Assembly (NCBI GenBank): GCA_002682825.1
Contig: NOKP01000001.1
Location: 1,824,464-1,888,463, forward strand
Direction: 5' to 3'
From: Neonectria sp. B-13
Taxonomy: Eukaryota > Ascomycota > Sordariomycetes > Hypocreales > Nectriaceae
DNA: 64,000 nucleotides
Under the pieces are notes generated by a model. That model did no database searches and was not told the origin of the DNA. It saw nothing but the letters and a program-made list of their open reading frames with translations. Position 1 is the stretch's first letter. Each line of letters begins with the position of its first letter. The position numbers and the translations under genes are program-made. Below, one piece after another: positions 24,469 to 36,299 of this stretch.

Positions 24469-26165
24469 CCCCAGCGAGTTTGAGAGGACGAAACTGCCGG
24501 TGAAATGTGGCCGAGGCAATCGCACGGAGAAATATGGTGGATGAGTTGGCAGACAAGTAGTTGGATGACGAAGGGGTCCACAGGATCAAGGATTGGGAGT
24601 AGCGACGGAAGGGGGTCGCTTCCAAAGGGCGAACTGTCCAGAAGTGGTGATTGTTCGCAGCGCCTCATGGAACCACTGGGGCACAGGTTCTGTTCTCTCG
24701 GCAAGGTTGTTGGGCTCTTCCGACCTCGATCCCCAGATATCAGTTCACGAGGTCCACCTCCCCCGCCACATCGCCTGGCAAAGACCACGAGGTCCCTTGA
24801 CGACGAGGGGCCGATCAAGAAGGAATCGCTTGCTTGTGACGGTAGCCGAATCGAGTTGTTGTTACTGAATAAGGCGGCAGCTTGTGTGATGGCGCCGTGG
24901 GAAACTGAGGGCGTCGATGCGAATCGATACAACTCCGAGATCGTGAATTCGGGAACGGCGCTCGTTGTCGTCCTTGGATGTGGTGGTGTAGATGGGCAAC
25001 GGCCAAGCCAAGTCGGTACAGAGGTCGTCTAGGAAGGTGGTAGGCGAAGGAAGAGGGTCGAAAGAGGCTACAAAGCTAGCGAGGCAGAAGCTGGCTTGAT
25101 ATTCGTGGGTCGGTGTCGAGGAAAGGGGGTTTCAACGTTATTGTCTAGGTGGGTTGCGAGGGACAGATGGCGGGTTCACCAGGCCACAAGGGCGCGGAGA
25201 TCGGAAATCGGAAAGAGGGGTACAGAGGAGGGAGGCGAAGGCAGAAGCAGGCTTCCTCGAGGATGCAATCTTCGGGAGTACAGGGATAATCGCGGGTTGA
25301 GTGCCGGGCGCAGGGAGTGCGGGATGAAGAAGAAGGAAGACGAGCGCAAGGTAGGTCGTCTGCGACGTTGGATGGATGGACGTCTCCAACAGACCAGACG
25401 GGCTCCCGGTCGATGGAGGGATGGAACCAAGGCTTGGGCCACGGGCGCGCTAACGTGGCGGTTGTTCTAGCGCCTGTGGCGTTGCTGTCCACTAATACTC
25501 TACTGGCTGGCAGGGCTGTACGTGTACTCGCTGCAGTGTGTTCATAGCTGGTGGGGTTGGACCGTCTCAGCCCTAGCGGTCGGTCTGCGCGTGTTCGTGC
25601 AGACTGGAGGACTGGTATGAGAATACCCCTTGACGTAGTCAATTTTAAAATTAGATAGAGAATCATGGATTGTGAGTTACAAAGTGGAAGTGAAAGGGAC
25701 TTTCCAGAAGAAATTGCTCGACTTGGTCAATATGGTGGATGAACGCCGATTTCCTCATGAGTACATCATCGTGAACCTTGAACACAACGGCAGAGTACCT
25801 CTCTGTACCTAGTCAAGTAGGAGTATATCAAGTACAGCTTGTTGCTACTATTTTATCCAATAATATTAGTAGTCTATAATTACCTGCCCAAGACTGGTAG
25901 AACTTTCCGTCTTGGCTTTCCCCCGTCGCCGAAGACATACAACCATCACCTCCTCAAGCCCATGCGGATGGAGTCATGTTTTCAAGTGCTAACAAGGAAG
26001 CGGACAACGACCCAGCAATCCATAACCGCCAAGTAGAGAACTGGGTAAAAGCCGATTAGAGATGTAAGTTTTCGTTCTCTACGTCTGGTTGCATCTATAT
26101 TCTACTTGATCTGCTTGTCTAGATTCAATGTCCCCCAGTAAAAGCTCGCTTGATGTTCTTCTAGC
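24469..26165. other. 1.7 kb spacer, no supported gene
   Basis: Upstream region of the preceding minus-strand gene plus the 3' flank of the esterase. The longest frames (minus strand near 25145-25666, plus strand near 24505-25032) are Pro/Arg/Ser-rich, overlap each other on both strands and match no family I know. The right part (25630-26100) is AT-rich. Large 5' UTRs are plausible. Confidence 0.5.
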
Positions 26166-27123
26166 TCAGTTGACCCCGGCCAGTTCTCTCCAGTCAGGAA
26201 GGATATATCCCGTGCGGTCATCGCCTGCCAGACCTTTCCATTTCTTGCCGATATGCGGAAGAATAGTATCGTAGAAAACCCTGTAAGCCTTCCCACTCAT
26301 ATGGAGTCCGTCAGGCAGCAGCTCATCGAGACCGCCCGGCTTGCCGTTCTCGGGGGATCCAAGCCACGGCCCGCCGGCCTGGTAGTCTCCCGGCGCCATC
26401 TCAATGGCCTTGTCCATAATGGCCTTCCAGAGGTCGACAAGGACCACGCCCGGGTTCTCGCGCGCCACTTGGCGGGCCGTCTCAGAGTAGGAGGCGCTGA
26501 TGGCCGACGTTCGGGTCTCCTGGGCGTGACCCGCAGCCATGTTGAGGACTTTCACCTTGAGCTGATCAAGAGGCGGCGGGGTAACCAGCAGAATCGTGGG
26601 CTTGTGCGCGGTGATGCGCGGGTGGTTGATGATCTTGGTCAGGTTGTCCTTGTACGTCTCAATTGGCACGTGCTGGGAAGTCGTAGGAAGTTCGATCACA
26701 GCGTCATTCGCACCCAGGAGAATAACCTTCGTTTAGTGAGTCGGTGACGGGTGCTGGCTCAGGAAGCTGGGCCGCTTACAAGATACTCCATTTTGGGACC
26801 TGAGTCGCCATTGCGTTCTGGGAAGATGTCTGGGACATGCTGGAGAGCGTGGGACGAGGTCCATCCCGAAAGACCGCGGTTCACCACATCAAGGCGCCGG
26901 CACAGGTCTTGAGGAGATCAGCTTTCGGACTCGCAATGGACCCTGGTTTTACTCGACGTACGTTGTTGCAGAGCCGACTGAAACGAGAAGCCGTCTAGGA
27001 TCTCCACCGCGTGCTGGAACAGCGAGTCTCCGAAGAGAACGATCTGAGGGTATGTGGCCTTGTGGAGCGATATGTATTAGGTCTACGCGGTCGAAGTGAA
27101 GGGAGTTGTGATCTCACCGCCAT
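26166..27123 (-). CDS. SGNH/GDSL esterase, IAH1-like (isoamyl-acetate-hydrolysing type)
   Basis: Small cytosolic ester hydrolase of the SGNH superfamily, similar to yeast Iah1. Four exons on the minus strand: 27123-27118, 27058-26962, 26907-26780 and 26726-26166, total 263 aa. The first coding exon is only 6 bp (Met-Ala) before a GTGAG donor, and splicing yields MAATYPQIVLFGDSLFQ. Block I is GDSL with the nucleophile Ser. Conserved RRLDVVNRGLSGW follows with the oxyanion Gly. GANDAV is block III with Asn. DGLHMSGKAY is block V with the catalytic Asp and His. The three introns (54-59 bp) all have canonical ends, and removing them keeps every block in one frame. It is divergent from UTP10. Confidence 0.92.
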
Positions 27124-27916
27124 GTGGAAATGTTCTGAGTGGTGGGAGTCGAGAGACTTGGTTGGCGATGGTCGCAGGGTATTAGGAAAGAGTTGAGAGA
27201 TGGGGAAACTAGACTAAGAAAGCACAGATAACAGCTTTCGTCGGTGCCGCCCTATTTCAACAAAGCTCCAAGAGAGAGGAGGCCGGACAGGTTTGCGGCA
27301 TCTTTGTCCGTCGTCCCGCTATCCCGCTGACTTTGTCCCGCTGTCCGCCTGCGTGAGTGCATGTGCGACTGCGGGGGTTCCGAGCCAATTACGCACCGTG
27401 GGAGCTGACGCTGTGAAAGCCGAAGTGGACCAGGCAACGATCGTGACGTTGGCTGAATCTGGCGCCTTGTGTAAATGCAACGGCCGGAAAAGGAACCACC
27501 GGGGTTTTAAGTGAACCCGTTTGGATCTCGGTGGGTTTCACAACACTGTCGCAAATAATTTCCAGAGACAACAAGTTTGTCTTGGTAGATTCGTAGGTAC
27601 ATGCAGAGAGTGCTTCAGAGTGAGATTGGATGTTTATTTAGTCTGCAACTCTACATTGACAAGCATTGTGACCACATTCTCGCGAAGTATCGGTGCTGCA
27701 GCTGAGCTCATTTTCTTGGAACCACCCACGGCTTTCATCAACTTGAGAATGCTCAGTCTGGAAGAGGATTCCCATCTTTTCTACTTACTTACAACCCTAG
27801 ACTAGTAAGGAAGAGCTCGCTCTTGATGGGCGGAATTCCATCACTAAATCGCGGTGGGTCGGGTGGTGGGGTGGCCCGCAGCGAGGAACCACCCATGGAA
27901 TTTGGTTGGCCGTGTC

Positions 27917-27926
27917 TTATCGATAA
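27917..27926. promoter_or_regulatory. 10-bp palindrome TTATCGATAA upstream of UTP10
   Basis: A perfect inverted repeat about 130 bp before the UTP10 start codon, next to a second candidate element. It could be a dimeric factor site; function is inferred only from position. Confidence 0.3.
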
Positions 27927-27958
27927 CAAAATTCCCAGTCTTCATCTTTTTCTCGGCC

Positions 27959-27967
27959 AAAAAATTT
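27959..27967 (+). promoter_or_regulatory. RRPE-like A6T3 element upstream of UTP10
   Basis: AAAAAATTT, 92 bp before the UTP10 start, resembles the ribosomal-RNA-processing element found before ribosome-biogenesis genes in yeasts and other fungi. The match is short and could be chance. Confidence 0.35.
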
Positions 27968-28058
27968 CGGCGCAGTCTTCACTTTGATGCTCTGAAGCGA
28001 AGTTATATCGACATCCCCGCCAACAACTCCAACAGCCCGAGGTGCTGCGCTTGTCATC

Positions 28059-31000
28059 ATGGCGACCTCTCTCGCTGCCCAATTGGCGCAGGTGGCCGCC
28101 AAATCCAAGTCCACCCTCAACGTCAAGGCGCAGAAGGCTGCCCATTCCAAGTCGTTGATCTGGGAGCCTCGCGTCGCTGCGACCCAGAGCTACCAGGTCC
28201 TCTACACCACATGCTACCAGGGCTTCGAGGAGCTCTGCCAGCTCGATTCTCGGTTCACCCAGTTCCAGTCGACCATCTTCAGCGAGGAGAGCCAGAATGA
28301 GGACCGCACTCAACTCACCGCCGCCGAAAACCAGGAGCTGGACCGACGGATTCAGGCCTTCTTGCGCCTCGCTGGAAGCCGACTCAGGCTGATGCCCGCT
28401 ATCAAGGCCATCGAATGGCTGATTCGCCGATTCCGGTACGTCCTGGATATGCTTAATCACCCAGGAGCCGTTTGCTAACTCGCGAAATAGGATCCACGAG
28501 GAAAACACTGGTGCCTTGCTGCTGGCTTTCCTTCCTTACCATTCTATCCCGGCTTTTGCAACCCTCCTTTCGATTCTCCCGACCAAGATACCCCACGAGT
28601 TCCGATTCCTTGACCCCTACGTCCGCTCCGTAACCTCGCCACCACGATCAGTCATGGTCCACCAAGCCATCCATCATCCTGCGTTTCTCACTCTCATCTC
28701 TGAGTATGCCCTTGAGTCCTGCCGCATGCAGTACAACTACCCTGCTCTGATCTCGTTCTGGGCCGGTATCATGACTGAGGCAGTAAGCGGTATCTTGGAT
28801 AGGACCAGGTCGGGCAGATCGGCTGTCCAAAGCGAAAATGACCAGGCTTTGCTTCACAGGCTAGGACCTATCTTTGCGGAATCTTTGGTTATGAAAAAGG
28901 TCCCCAGCATCCAGATTGCTTCTTACATGGCAATAGCAGTGTTTGTGTCCAAGGGTAACCTCGAGGATGTTGCTGTCACCGCATTCATGGATCAGACTGT
29001 TTACGGCTGGACTAATGACACTGTCCGACCTGGACTCGTTTGCCTGGCTATCCTCGCACAATACCGATCCGCCAAACAGATGAGTGGCAAGACCACCAAG
29101 GCTCTCATCAAGGTTTCCGATATTGGAAAGCTCCTGGTCGAGATTGGCCAAGAGCGCCGAGTTGATAAATTGGCTAATGGTCTGTGTTTGGCTCTGATTG
29201 AGCGACTAACGAAGAAGGGCGACTCGCGGGGTCTTGCGACCATCATGGCCATTCTGAGCAGCACGATCCTGAAGGACAAGCAAATAGCTGTCATCTTCAA
29301 GTCCTTGATCCTGACCGCCCACCGACTCAACGACGAAAACGACGAGGATGGAGCGCTTCGAAGAGAACTTGGGTCCGCCCTTATCACCCTCTCCCAAAAC
29401 ACTGGAAAGTCTGGCGACATCATTCAATCTGTGATCGAGGATGTGAAATTCGACATTGAGGAATTAGAGATGAAACTGGATCTGTCTTTCCGCTCCCGAA
29501 CACTCCAAGAGGCCACTAAGAACGGCGATGATGTGGCCGATGCCGCAGACCAGTCTAAGGCGCCACAGGATATTGGAGTTCTTCTAGATGAGCTCTCTAG
29601 CCGGTCTGAGGGCCTGTCGCCCTGCCTCTCACCCCAACCTGGAGAGATCTTTGACGAGTTCAGCCACATTTTCTTCTCCATCGTTTCTGAGAAGTCCCAG
29701 GACACCGACTTGCTCGCTAAGTTCGAGCACAGTCCAAAGCTCCAGAGACAGGTGGCGTTCAAGGATTGTACCTACTTTGCCTTCTTCATTCGAATCTGGT
29801 GTGGTCCGTATCCTGCGATGGCGCGTGTTGCGGCGCTGGATATGACCAAGAGAAGGCTCAAATCTGGGGATGCTGGCAAGACTGATCTCCAGTCTCTCCT
29901 CCCATACTGTATTGCAGCCCTGAGCGATCCTTCAAAACGTGTTCGACAATCAGCTGCAGACCTTATCGCCGTGGTTACTAGCCTGTACATCCCACCTGTG
30001 TCCTCGAGTGGGATGGACACTTGGGGCCAGGGTGTTCTGTACGGCAAGGCCAAGGAACCAGCAACGCTTACTCCTGATGTTGTTGCGAAAATGCTCCACC
30101 TGCAAATCCTGCCGACTGTCGAGGAGTGTGTAATCGACCCTGAGCACATTTCTGCTGTCCTTAGAAGCTCGATTGAACAAGGCAAATATCATTCAAAGCC
30201 TGATCCCGCTTTGGACAAGAAGGATCACATGTCTCAGCCGGGCAGACTCTCGCTTCTGAACTTCCTTACCTCCCACATTGTCAGCACACCCATCGTGCTA
30301 GTCAAGAGCCGACTTCTGAAGTGCGTGAACGAGATCCGGGGAGTAGCTACCACCACGAGGACGCAGTTTCTCCTGCCCGGCCTGCAATGGTGGGCCAATC
30401 TGAGCAACGAAGATGCTACCAAGCTGTGCAGCTCTGAACGCTTGGAGAAATCCGACATGGACACCCGATTCGTCGACGTTGTTGTTCCCAACGATACTGC
30501 AGGGCTCGAGTTCTTCTTCAAGTTCCTCAAGGATCCTGAACAAAGGGAGAAGTCGGATCTCATTCGTGCTATCTTTGCGCGCATTAGAAAGATGTGGTCC
30601 TCGATGAAGGCGGATGTCAAGTTCATGGCTGCCGAGCAATTGCTGGATATCTCGCAAGAGTCGGCCGTCTCGGGAGACTCTACGTCGATTGTCCCTGCCG
30701 AAGCCGCTGATCTTCTCACGCATGTTCGGTTGACTACGGATATCCTATCCTACTTCCTTGACTCTATTCAAACCGGAACCAAGATGATTACCGAGCCCCC
30801 ACCCAACAAAAGACGCCGTACCAGCTCTTCTGGGGGTGACCGGGGTTTGATCACCCAAGTGACACCTGAACTGAGCCAAGCCCTGCGAAAGGTTACCTAC
30901 GTTCTACAGTTGGTGGAGAACTCCGAGCCAGTCGAACACCCCGAGCTGTTGGACGGCCTCTTCACTGCACTTTCGGAGCTTCAGCACTTTAGAACGGTCG

Positions 31001-33580
31001 TTGGATCCGAATTGGGTTACCTGCAGAACTTGATTCTCCGAAGTGTCCTGGCCATGATGCCGGCGTACAAGGCTAATAAGAAGCTCAAGATTGATAGTTC
31101 CGGCGGCTACGGCGACTTGCTTGTTAACTGCATCCAAAAGTCATCCAGCCCCGTCGTTCAGAACGCCGCGTTGCTCTTGATCGCCAGCCTCGCTACTACC
31201 GCCCCTAACCTGGTTCTTCACAGCGTCATGCCTATTTTCACATTTATGGGTACCTCTGTGCTCCGACAGAGCGATGACTACTCGGCTCACGTCGTTTCCC
31301 AGACAATCAAGGAGGTCATCCCTCCCTTGATCGAGTCTTTGCGCCAAGGACAGAAGAGCCCCGTCGCCGGAGCTTCAGATATCCTCGTGAGCTTCACCAC
31401 AGCTTACGAGCATATCCCAGCCCACAGGCGACAGGGCTTGTTCGTTGCCCTAGTCGAGACCCTTGGACCCGAAGAATTCCTTCACGGCCTCATCAGCATG
31501 CTAGTTGACCGTTATGGACCGAGCGATGCTCTTCTGCAGTTTGTCATCGAGTTGCTGAACAACTTTAGCATCGAGGCGCAACTTGATACCCTGGTGAAGC
31601 TATGGGATCTCATTGCCGATCTTTTCAAATCCAAGCCTGGCATTTCTTACGTGCTTCTCGGCATCAGCGAAGACAGAAACAACAAGGATATTCAGGAAAT
31701 TGCTCTTCGCCAACTTTCAGCATTCCCCATTTTCTTGTCTAGCAAGAAGCTCAAGTCTCAAATTGGAGGAGTTATGGAACAGGACGACATGCGTGCTTCA
31801 AGAGCGCGCGAACTTTACGCAACTCTGCTCGAAAACATCCTGGTGATGGCCGATACTGTCAAGGCAACTAAGAGTCTCCACAACAAATGTGGCCAATCTC
31901 TCCAGAACCACCTCAACCTTCTCTCTATCGGAGAGTTTATCAAGGCCGTGGAGAACCTCCTCGACAGATCTGATATGGGTCTCCGACAAAAGGTTCTTCG
32001 TGCCCTCGAGGTCCGTGTCGAGCAGGAGAGCAATACCGATCCAGCTTCCAGGGCAGTGCTGTTAGCTTTCCTACCCCAGCTCACTGCTGGCATTCGGGAG
32101 TCGAGCGACATCCGGTACAAGCATACGGCCGTCACCTGCGTGGACAAGATTGCAGAGAAGTACGGCAAGAAGGACATCGAGGCTGTTGTGGGAGCAGCGG
32201 CTACCATTGCTGGCGAACACTGCTTGGGACAGCCGGAACAGCGTCTCCGAGTCATGGCCTTGTTGTGCTTGACATCACTCGTGGACGTGCTCCAGGATGC
32301 CATTATTCCAGTCTTGCCAAGTGCAATTCCGCAGGCTGTGGAATATTTGAACCAGAGCATCGAAGGAGAGAAGCTGGATGAGGAGTTGCATGGTGCCAGT
32401 TATGGCTTTATCAGCTCCCTTGCCGAACACCTTCCTTACATGCTGTCCACCTACCTTGACCGTATTCTGGAAGTGTCGAACAAGTCTGCCGAAATCGACC
32501 TGGAGGAGAACACCAAGGAAAGCCGCGTCGACTGTCTCCACTTCTTGGCTAAGCAACTCGATGCTAAGGAGATATTCTTGGGCTTGGAGCGAAACTGGGA
32601 GAGCGCCACGGCCGCTGGATTCTCTGTAAGAACATGACCGCCATTGATTTGAGAACACTGCTAACTTTTTACAGGCCGTCACCGAGTATCTCTACGTCCT
32701 GGGTCTGGCCATTGATAAGCACCCCAAGTCTGGCATCTCCAAGAATGTGACAATTCTATCGAGCATTCTGAAGAAGGCCTTCGACCTCCGTCGCCTGGAG
32801 TATGCCAAGGGCGAGTTGAGCGAGCAAGCATCGCAGAAGCTCGGCACCATCGAGGACAGCATCAACGACAAGGCCCTCAAGATGATCTACAAGCTCAACG
32901 ACGCCGCGTTCAGGCCAGTGTTTGTTGAACTGGTCGAGTGGTCTGGGTCTGGTTTGGCGAAGACCGACCGCGTTGGACGATCCCTCCGGCAATATAGCGT
33001 GTATGGGTTCCTGCAGACCTTCTTTGGCAGCTTGAAATCCATCGTCACCAACTACGCTACCTACGTTGTGGACGATGCCGTCAAGATCCTCGAGGCAGTT
33101 GATCTGGGGGTTACCGAGGACCAGGCGCTGTGGAGCAGGGTGCTCCAGACACTGGCGCAATCATTCGAGCACGATCAAGATGACTTCTGGCAGGCGCCAG
33201 CGCACTTCGGTGCCGTTGGGCCGGTGATGATGGCTCAGTTCTCACATGCCGGGTTGGTGGACGTGACGGAAGACCTGATCCCGGCTACGGTGGAGCTCGC
33301 GTCAGCGGCAGACTCACAGGCGCATCAGAAGGAGCTCAACTCGGGGCTGCTTCAGCATCTGAGATCAGAGCAGACGGCGATCCGACTGGCCGCGGTGAAG
33401 TGCGAGCAGGCATTGACGGATCGACTGGGAGAGGAGTGGCTGTCTATGCTGCATGAGATGCTGCCTCGGATTAGCGAGTTGCAGGAGGACGACGACGAGG
33501 TGGTGGAGCGGGAGACGCACAGGTGGATTGTGAAGATTGAGGGGGTACTGGGAGAGCCTCTGGACGCCATGTTACAGTAG
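28059..33580 (+). CDS. utp10: U3 snoRNP / SSU processome protein UTP10 (HEATR1 family)
   Basis: Large HEAT-repeat scaffold of the small-subunit processome (t-UTP/UTP-A module), needed for rDNA transcription and early 18S processing in the nucleolus. Exons 28059-28435, 28491-32625 and 32675-33580 are joined over introns of 55 and 49 bp, giving 1,805 aa, the usual length. The N-terminus MATSLAAQLAQVAAKSKSTL and the [26 protein letters not shown] segment rebuilt across intron 1 are typical of the family. The body is alpha-helical with repeated Leu/Ala-rich HEAT units and a basic PPPNKRRRTSSSG linker near residue 770. The BP28/UTP10 C-terminal domain covers roughly the last 400 residues, ending in a VERETHRWIVKIEGVLGEPL-like tail. 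It partners functionally with midasin in the same window, though in the other subunit pathway. Confidence 0.96.
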
Positions 33581-34174
33581 AAGCTAGAAGGCGAAGGCAG
33601 ACGGACGAAAGGGCGGACCGAGGGAGGGAATTGGATTTTGTCAGTCACAGAAGGGTGTGACGGCAAAAGATTACTACTTGAAGATTAAACAAAAGACGGA
33701 ACTTAGTCATTTTACATGTACATTCACATGTAGATGGCGCACGGAGCCTCGGACTCGGGCACGCGGCGATGACGGCGATGGCGATTGCGGACGGCCGGAG
33801 AAGCCCGTGATAGCGAAGGTGAAGGTGAAGAGTTTTGAGGCTCCGCGGTTCCGATGAATTATCGTACCTGGTAGTTCGTACAGTAGCGGCGAGGATGACG
33901 TCCAGAAGCAGGGGAGGGAGCACCGGAGCAGTGGGTTTGTTTATTACCGCAAACGGCCACAGGGCATGGGACGTGGGGGGCAACTCGGCGACTATAATTA
34001 GACGAACTACGCAGCCGCACCCAATTGCTGGGCCTCTCTGACCCTCTGTGACATCAACTTGACGCCGGAACCTACGGGAGAAGACTATAAAATATCTCGC
34101 CCGAGCACACGCAACGAGTAGGGGGAGCACTTGGAGAAAATCCTCTCAAATCTGTGAGAGAACCAGCAGAAGCA
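33581..34174. other. spacer UTP10 / NADH dehydrogenase
   Basis: About 590 bp, UTP10 3' flank plus the NADH dehydrogenase promoter with a TATA-like element. No additional gene is seen. Confidence 0.6.
34088..34096 (+). promoter_or_regulatory. TATA-box-like element TATAAAATA
   Basis: Good match to a TATA box, 79 bp before the start codon of the NADH dehydrogenase gene, in a fitting position for a short 5' UTR. Confidence 0.5.
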
Positions 34175-35819
34175 ATGGCTGGAATCGTGCGTCCAGAGAC
34201 TCGCTTGTTGATGCGATTGGGTCGAGGTTCGAAGGGGCTTGGCCTCGGAAGCCGCAGCTTGCACACGACGAGCACGATTGCGAAGGCCGCACTCAATGGT
34301 GAGTCGGGAGATTCGATCCAGTTGCAGGGGAACGAACAGTCATGCTACTACTATCATGAGATGGCCATCGGCATTGAACTGGGGTTTCCGGCTGTTGAGA
34401 TCTGAGATGCCTGGCTAACACAGACCCATTCCCGCAGATTCAACCCACGACTCCAAAGACAAAGAGCGCATCGTCGTCCTGGGCTCCGGGTGGGCCGGCT
34501 ACGCCCTGGCGAGGACGCTATCACCATCCAAAGCCTCGCGCATTCTCATCTCTCCGCGCTCCCACTTCGTCTTCACGCCGCTCCTGGCTTCCACGGCGGT
34601 GGGCACGCTCGAGTTCCGGGCCGTCATCGAGCCGGTGCGGCGTCTCGGGCTGACCGAGTTCCACCAGGGCTGGGCGTCGGACATCGACTTCCAGCGCAAG
34701 GTCATCCGCGTCGAGACCAACACGAGCGACGAGGTCCCCGCGCGGCTGGGCGCCGAGCCCCGGAAGGGCCAGGAGTTCGAGGTGCCGTACGACAAGCTCG
34801 TCGTGGCCGTGGGCTGCTACAGCCAGACGTTTGGCGTCGAGGGCGTCAAGGAGCACGCCTGCTTCCTGCGCGACGTCGGCGATGCGCGTGCCGTGCGGCT
34901 CAAGGTGCTCCAGGCGTTTGAGAAGGCGGCGCTGCCGACGTCGAGCGCCGCGGACCGGAAGAAGCTGCTCCACTTCGCCGTCGTCGGAGGCGGCCCCACG
35001 GGCATCGAGTTCGCGGCCGAGCTGCACGACCTCGTGCACGAGGACCTCTCCAAGCTGTACCCGGAGCTGATGCAGCACGTGGCCATCACCATCTACGACA
35101 TCGCGCCCAAGGTGCTGCCCATGTTCGACCAGAACCTGGCCAGCTACGCCACCGAGACGTTCCGCCGCAACGGCATCAGCGTCAAGACGGAGCACCACCT
35201 GCAGCGCATCCGGCGCGACGGCGAGGTGCTGATGATGTCCATCAAGGAGGAGCCCGAGGAGGTCGGCGCGGGCGTCGTCGTCTGGAGCACCGGGCTGATG
35301 CAGAACCCGCTGGTGGGCATGCTGCTCAGCCGGGAGACGGAGGGCGTGGGCAAGATCGCCAAGGACCGCAAGTCGGGCGGCATCATGACGGACTCACACC
35401 TCCGCGTGCAAGTCCAGTCGACGTCGACGGACGGCACCGAGACGACGACGACGACGACGACGCTGCCGGACGTCTTCGCCATCGGCGACTGCGCCGTCAT
35501 CCAGGGCTCATCGCTCCCGGCCACGGCGCAGGTGGCCAGCCAGCAGGCGGCGTACCTGGGCAAGCGGCTGAACTCGGACACGGCGTCGGACACGGAGACG
35601 ACGGCGCCCTTCAGCTTCCGCGACTGGGGCACGATGGCGTATCTGGGCGGGTGGCGGGCGATCCACCAGTCGCAGGCCGACGAGCTCAAGGGCCGGGCGG
35701 CGTGGATACTCTGGCGCACGGCGTACTTGACTAAGAGCATGAGCATCCGCAACAAGCTGATGATTCCCGTGTACTGGCTGGTTACGTGGATCTTTGGACG
35801 AGATATCTCGCGGTTCTGA
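34175..35819 (+). CDS. mitochondrial type II (alternative) NADH:ubiquinone oxidoreductase
   Basis: Single-subunit FAD enzyme that passes electrons from NADH to ubiquinone without pumping protons, on the inner mitochondrial membrane. Exons 34175-34298 and 34438-35819 (intron 139 bp, GTGAGT...CCGCAG) give 501 aa. Residues 1-40 are Arg/Leu/Ser-rich with LGLGSRSLHTTS, a good import presequence. The first dinucleotide fold starts at IVVLGSGWAGYALA (Gly57, Gly59, Gly62). The second, for NADH, is FAVVGGGPTGIEFAAEL near residue 222. A quinone/FAD closing motif is FAIGDCAVIQGSSLPATAQVASQQ. The C-terminus, WILWRTAYLTKSMSIRNK...DISRF, is the membrane-anchoring helix pair. No EF-hand insertion is seen, so it is not the calcium-binding external form. 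Whether it faces matrix or intermembrane space cannot be decided. Codons are strongly GC-ending compared with MDN1. Confidence 0.93.
35441..35462. repeat. (GAC)7 trinucleotide run inside the NADH dehydrogenase ORF
   Basis: Seven consecutive units read in the ACG phase, encoding a poly-Thr stretch between the two dinucleotide-binding halves, in a loop likely exposed on the surface. Confidence 0.9.
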
Positions 35820-36299
35820 GGGGATCGCGACCCCGGGCATGGGTGGTTTCTGCTACTATGATGTGAGAAAAGGGAGGGGCAAAGGAAACGAAAAAGAAAG
35901 GAATGGGGGTTACGGCCTTGAGAGAGTGTGTGTTTTGATATCGGTGTTGTGGTTTACTTGTAGGATTGGCTGACACCAATAGACGGCGACCAGGTTGTAC
36001 GAGATTTTCGTTTGTCGCCTTGGATACCCATAGACTTTGAAAATTAGACATTAGAAAATAGACATTAGATAGAGCAATTCCTTTTCATTTTGCCGAGTGT
36101 TCTTTTGCCTGTGAACCTGCCAGTTGAGTTGTGGTGCTCAGTAGCAGATTTAGAACCATGTCGTAATTCCATCGTCAACCAATTCACTCACTCACTCACT
36201 CACTCAACTCACTCCCACTTAAACAAGTCGCTCACCAACCTCACCCCCGAAAAGAACTATAAAAAAAAGCCCGCCACAAACCTCGCACCCCCCCAAAAA
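35820..36299. other. spacer NADH dehydrogenase / THI6
   Basis: About 480 bp. It contains a near-duplicated AGACATTAGA unit (36044-36071) and a TCAC run in the presumed THI6 leader. I looked for the conserved parts of a TPP riboswitch and did not find them. Confidence 0.55.
36184..36205. repeat. (TCAC)n tetranucleotide run
   Basis: Five and a half tandem TCAC units about 95 bp before the THI6 start codon, probably in the 5' UTR. Confidence 0.85.

Larger units (their letters stand above)
27124..28058. other. divergent promoter region esterase / UTP10
   Basis: About 0.93 kb. Apart from two short motifs close to UTP10 (listed separately), nothing is recognised. The plus-strand frame at 27521-27805 resembles no family. 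Confidence 0.55.

Noticed and set aside
25145..25666. Minus-strand frame of 173 codons in the gap upstream of the 22541-24468 gene
   Set aside because: Pro/Ser/Thr/Arg-rich, overlapped by frames on both strands, and the composition matches surrounding non-coding DNA.
35820..36299. TPP riboswitch before THI6
   Set aside because: Fungal thiamine genes can carry one in a leader intron, but none of its conserved core segments is seen here and there is no leader intron.
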